NCBI GenBank assembly: GCA_043818215.1
Contig: JBDRGC010000200.1
Span: 1-8,952 of the forward strand
Direction of reading: 5' to 3'
Source of the DNA: JBDRGC01 sp043818215
GTDB taxonomy: Bacteria; Chloroflexota; Anaerolineae; Anaerolineales; UBA11858
Length of the DNA: 8,952 bases
Part shown: positions 6,213-8,952 of the stretch, piece by piece
Position numbering within the stretch: position 1 is the stretch's first letter
Layout of the letters: every line of letters begins with the position of its first letter
Program-made: the position numbers and the translations under genes
The notes under the pieces: model-generated
Told to the model about the DNA's origin: nothing
The model's database searches: none
The model's input: only the letters and a program-made list of their open reading frames with translations

Positions 6213-6214
6213 TC

Positions 6215-8952
6215 TCAATACTGCGTTTCACGTCCCAGGATCATCAGCGCCAGGCTTAGGGCGCGTCCGGCTTCTTCGAGATTGTCTACCGAGATGGCTT
6301 CTATTATATCTGAAGATGTGCGCGCAGTCGCCTCCCATCCATCCCAGCTGATGCCAATTGAGGGAGCCTCTTGTGATCCTTCCCAGAGGCTGCGGTCATC
6401 GAATACGATGCTCATGTCTACCTGTTCACTGGCCCGCCGAACCGGTACCCCCATCCGGCGGGCAGCCGATTCGAAGAGATTCGCCAGACGCAGACTGCCG
6501 CCAGTCGAGAGAAGTAGATCGTTGCCGCTTTCTGCGCCCAGGCCTCGCAAGTCCACAATCGCTTCAACTTCGAAAATCGTCGAAAAACCGTATTTTGTCT
6601 GCAAGAATTTAGATACTTCCGGGTGAAATACGGCTCCCCCTTCCAACCCCTCACCGCTGTAGGTCACAAACAGGAAAGTCTTATAGGGCTGGTAACCTGT
6701 CTCCTGCATGATGCGGATGACCTCCAACATCACCGCCACACCGCTGGCATTGTCATTGGCGGCAGGATATGAGTCGCCATCGGGGACAAGCGGGGGGCTG
6801 TCGTATTGGGCCAGCACTACGATCATCTTGTTATCCAGTTCAAATTCACCGGGCTGTCCGTAGGTTCCGGGGAGGTGCCCAATCACGTGACGGACGGGTA
6901 CATTCTCGCGGGCGGAGCCTTGCACCTCCATGCTGACCGGTGTCCCTGTGGGAACTTCGAATATTTCGTCTTGATCTAACCCCTCATCGATGCTGCGGAG
7001 TTGGCGCACGGTGTAGCCTGTGCCTTCCAGAAGGCGATCAGCCACCGCCTCGCTGATCCACAGCGTGGGTGTGTCTTGGCCTCTCTGCTGCTGCGTGCCA
7101 AAAAACACGTCATGAGGATCAAGAAACGAAAGGGTGTAATGACGCCTCAGATCAACAGGATCACGCGCCACGATCAAAATACCTTTCCGGGGCAGGTATT
7201 CGAGGTTGCGCAGATCATTTTCAGCGAGGGTCAGCAGAATTTCGTCGGAATAATCCAGTTCTTCTAAAGCAGGGATTTTCTGATCCCAGTCTCCAATTCT
7301 CGTCAATTCTCCCAGAGCAACAAAGCGAACCGGGCCAGAGGCCTCCCCCAAGTTGCGGTTTTCTCCGGAATACTCGACGTAGTCTTGATGATAAACCAAC
7401 GATGAATCATCATCCTCGATAGAAAGAAGCGGAAGCGCGTCAAGCGACTCGAAGGAACGCGAGCGAGTCTGGAAGTAGGTGAGTTGCTCGCCGGCAGGCT
7501 GAATGTCCATTGTCTCAAATTGCTCAGCGATGTACTCGGCGGCGGCGTCCACCCCAGATGTTCCTACAGCCCGCCCGTAGAGGGCCGGATCGCTGAGAAC
7601 TTCCACGTGGATCATGGCTTGCTGCCCGTCGAAAGCGTCGGCTTGTCTTTGATAGAAAGCCGTCGCTCCCGTGCTGCCCCGCGTCCAGACGAAGCCCACA
7701 ATGGCTATTGCGGCAACAGCCACGGTGTAACGATTTGTGATCAGCCGGGTGACTTCTACGCCAATGCGTTCTACCATGCGGCGGATTCCCTCGCCAAACA
7801 GGTTGAAACCTAGAATGGCAACAAAGAAGGCCAGGGCTGGATAGGTAGCTGTCCAGGGGTAGGAACGCGCATAAGGGCGGATACTGCTCAACAGCGCGCT
7901 CCACTCGGGTACATCAGAGTAATGGTACGGCGGAACATACATGGCTAACTCAGCGAAAGCCCCACCACCAATGAAAATGCCGATAAAACCCAACTCTCCC
8001 AGCAGCATGAGTACGGCCCCCATTTCCAGCGCAACGAGGGATATCAGTGTCGGGATCAGGTTAGGCAAAACGTGCTTCAGGATGATGCGGGGGGTACGGG
8101 CGCCCAGGGCCACGGCGCTTTCGATGAAGAGTTGCGGGCGGATGCTCATTACCTCCCCGCGTATAAATTGCATTATGTCGCCCCAGCCCACAAAACAAAG
8201 CGCGATGATGAATGGACGCATTCCCTGCCGGATGCCCAACGCCAGGATGAGAATCATGGCCAATAGCAAGGTGGGAAAAGCCGCGATGATCTCGGACATC
8301 CGTAACAGCAAGCGGTCAATCCAACTTCCGTTCAGCCAGCCGGCCACGGCCCCCAATGAGAAGCCCACCACCATGCGAGCTAACACCACCAGACCGGTCA
8401 GGAATAAAGTTTGCTGGGCGCCGGCAATGATCAGGCTCATGATGTCGCGTCCGATGACATCAGTGCCCCAGGGATAGATCTCGCCTGGCTTGAAGGGCGG
8501 GACGCTGAATTCGCCATTTACGATGGTCAGCCCGTGGGTAGTGTAGGGGCTGTGAGGCGCCAGTCGGTTGCTGAACACAATGATAACGAGCAGGCCGGCG
8601 ATCAGTATGCCTCCCACCATGAGGGGGAAATTCCCCAGGGTGCTTTGTATCCACGCCCGTCTGCTTCCAACTCGGCCATCTTCGAGGTCTGCACTAAGCT
8701 CTTGTGGGGATTCGACTCGGCCCGCTATTAACTCCGCCGAACGAGGGGATGCGACCTTGCGTTGGCTGAACCAGCTTTTCACAGGGCTGCTCGCCATCCA
8801 ATCACGCAAACCAGCCAATGCGGATTGGCCCCATTCCAGCAGGTTCCTCCGTTCTCCGCGCTTGATGAATTCAGGGGTCTCCCGCGAGCGCGGATCAATT
8901 AGTCGATAACTGAAATCCAGCAGAATGTTCACCAGGATGAACAGGATTCCCA
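6215..8952 (-). CDS. Peptide ABC transporter permease fusion: DppB tail, DppC, M28-peptidase-like domain (5' partial)
   Basis: The frame is open through the window edge, so the true start lies outside; the GTG at 8930-8932 is internal. Residue numbers count from that GTG. The first visible residues (GILFIL, then VNILLDFSYRLIDPR) are the last helix and DPR ending of a DppB/OppB-type permease. After an 85-residue charged linker comes a complete DppC/OppC-type permease (about 100-385): first helix 105-121, WGTDVIGRD (155-163), and the EAA loop ESAVALGARTPRIILKHVLP (271-290) that docks on the ATPase. An extra helix (403-417) probably crosses to the outside and leads to an M28-like domain (about 425-905) with YGRAVGTSGVDAAAEYI, a PA-like insert and PAANDNASGVAVMLE. 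Zinc ligands expected at His, Asp, Glu, Asp, His read Gln709, Asp727, Gly762, Asp794 and Arg871; the catalytic Glu761 remains. Permease function in peptide uptake is likely; peptidase activity is doubtful. ATPase and binding-protein genes are not in view. Confidence 0.9.
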   Translation of the reverse strand, partial: GILFILVNILLDFSYRLIDPRSRETPEFIKRGERRNLLEWGQSALAGLRDWMASSPVKSWFSQRKVASPRSAELIAGRVESPQELSADLEDGRVGSRRAWIQSTLGNFPLMVGGILIAGLLVIIVFSNRLAPHSPYTTHGLTIVNGEFSVPPFKPGEIYPWGTDVIGRDIMSLIIAGAQQTLFLTGLVVLARMVVGFSLGAVAGWLNGSWIDRLLLRMSEIIAAFPTLLLAMILILALGIRQGMRPFIIALCFVGWGDIMQFIRGEVMSIRPQLFIESAVALGARTPRIILKHVLPNLIPTLISLVALEMGAVLMLLGELGFIGIFIGGGAFAELAMYVPPYHYSDVPEWSALLSSIRPYARSYPWTATYPALAFFVAILGFNLFGEGIRRMVERIGVEVTRLITNRYTVAVAAIAIVGFVWTRGSTGATAFYQRQADAFDGQQAMIHVEVLSDPALYGRAVGTSGVDAAAEYIAEQFETMDIQPAGEQLTYFQTRSRSFESLDALPLLSIEDDDSSLVYHQDYVEYSGENRNLGEASGPVRFVALGELTRIGDWDQKIPALEELDYSDEILLTLAENDLRNLEYLPRKGILIVARDPVDLRRHYTLSFLDPHDVFFGTQQQRGQDTPTLWISEAVADRLLEGTGYTVRQLRSIDEGLDQDEIFEVPTGTPVSMEVQGSARENVPVRHVIGHLPGTYGQPGEFELDNKMIVVLAQYDSPPLVPDGDSYPAANDNASGVAVMLEVIRIMQETGYQPYKTFLFVTYSGEGLEGGAVFHPEVSKFLQTKYGFSTIFEVEAIVDLRGLGAESGNDLLLSTGGSLRLANLFESAARRMGVPVRRASEQVDMSIVFDDRSLWEGSQEAPSIGISWDGWEATARTSSDIIEAISVDNLEEAGRALSLALMILGRETQY

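Noticed and set aside
7941..8477. Plus-strand open frame of 178 codons inside the transporter gene
   Set aside because: It is antisense to the DppC-type permease region, whose family motifs are unambiguous; the frame looks low-complexity and unrelated to any family.
8743..8797. Separate DppC start at the Met of DWMASSP
   Set aside because: There is no Shine-Dalgarno site before it, and the frame is continuous with the DppB-type tail upstream, so a fusion is the simpler reading.

Overview
The window looks like a stretch of a bacterial chromosome, most plausibly from Chloroflexota (Anaerolineae-like). That assignment is an inference from overall protein character, moderate GC content and repeat-filled spacers; no marker gene is present. 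All supported genes lie on the minus strand, so the biological order runs from high to low coordinates. No tRNA, rRNA, CRISPR array, transposase or phage gene was seen.

Layout in transcription order. (1) 8952-6215: an oligopeptide ABC-transporter permease, open at the window edge. It starts in the last helix of a DppB/OppB-type permease, continues without a stop into a complete DppC/OppC-type permease, then adds one extra membrane helix and a large M28-peptidase-like domain. This is a B-C-M28 fusion. The M28 domain keeps its fold motifs but appears to lack three of five zinc ligands, so it may be a membrane-tethered pseudopeptidase. (2) 6214-6040: a spacer built almost wholly of two abutting degenerate 7-8 bp tandem arrays, one of TTAGGG type (G-rich on the plus strand) and one of TTTCCTGG type. 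(3) 6039-3619: a TgpA-like membrane transglutaminase with seven N-terminal helices, a Cys-His transglutaminase core, an acidic linker, another helix and a DUF4129-like tail. (4) 3618-3422: a spacer with three near-identical ~26 bp direct repeats. (5) 3421-2462 and 2462-1206: a MoxR-family AAA+ ATPase and a DUF58 protein, overlapping by one base (TAATG). (6) 1205-897: a spacer with a 114 bp element bounded by perfect 16 bp inverted arms and, beyond it, a TATAAT-containing promoter. (7) 878 (or 896)-303: an ECF-type sigma factor. (8) 316-47: a small basic protein of unknown function whose ATG, with a strong Shine-Dalgarno site, lies inside the end of the sigma gene.

How they may work together. 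MoxR, DUF58 and TgpA-like transglutaminase genes form a widely recurring cluster, in which the ATPase is thought to act as a chaperone on the von Willebrand-like DUF58 protein and the membrane transglutaminase remodels or links cell-surface protein. The sigma factor has its own promoter but follows the cluster on the same strand, so a regulatory link is possible but not shown. The transporter fusion would put a peptide-binding or peptide-processing domain on the outer face of a peptide importer.

The most unusual items are the B-C-M28 fusion, the missing zinc ligands, the fully repetitive spacer, and a CACGGAT-based repeat family shared by two spacers.
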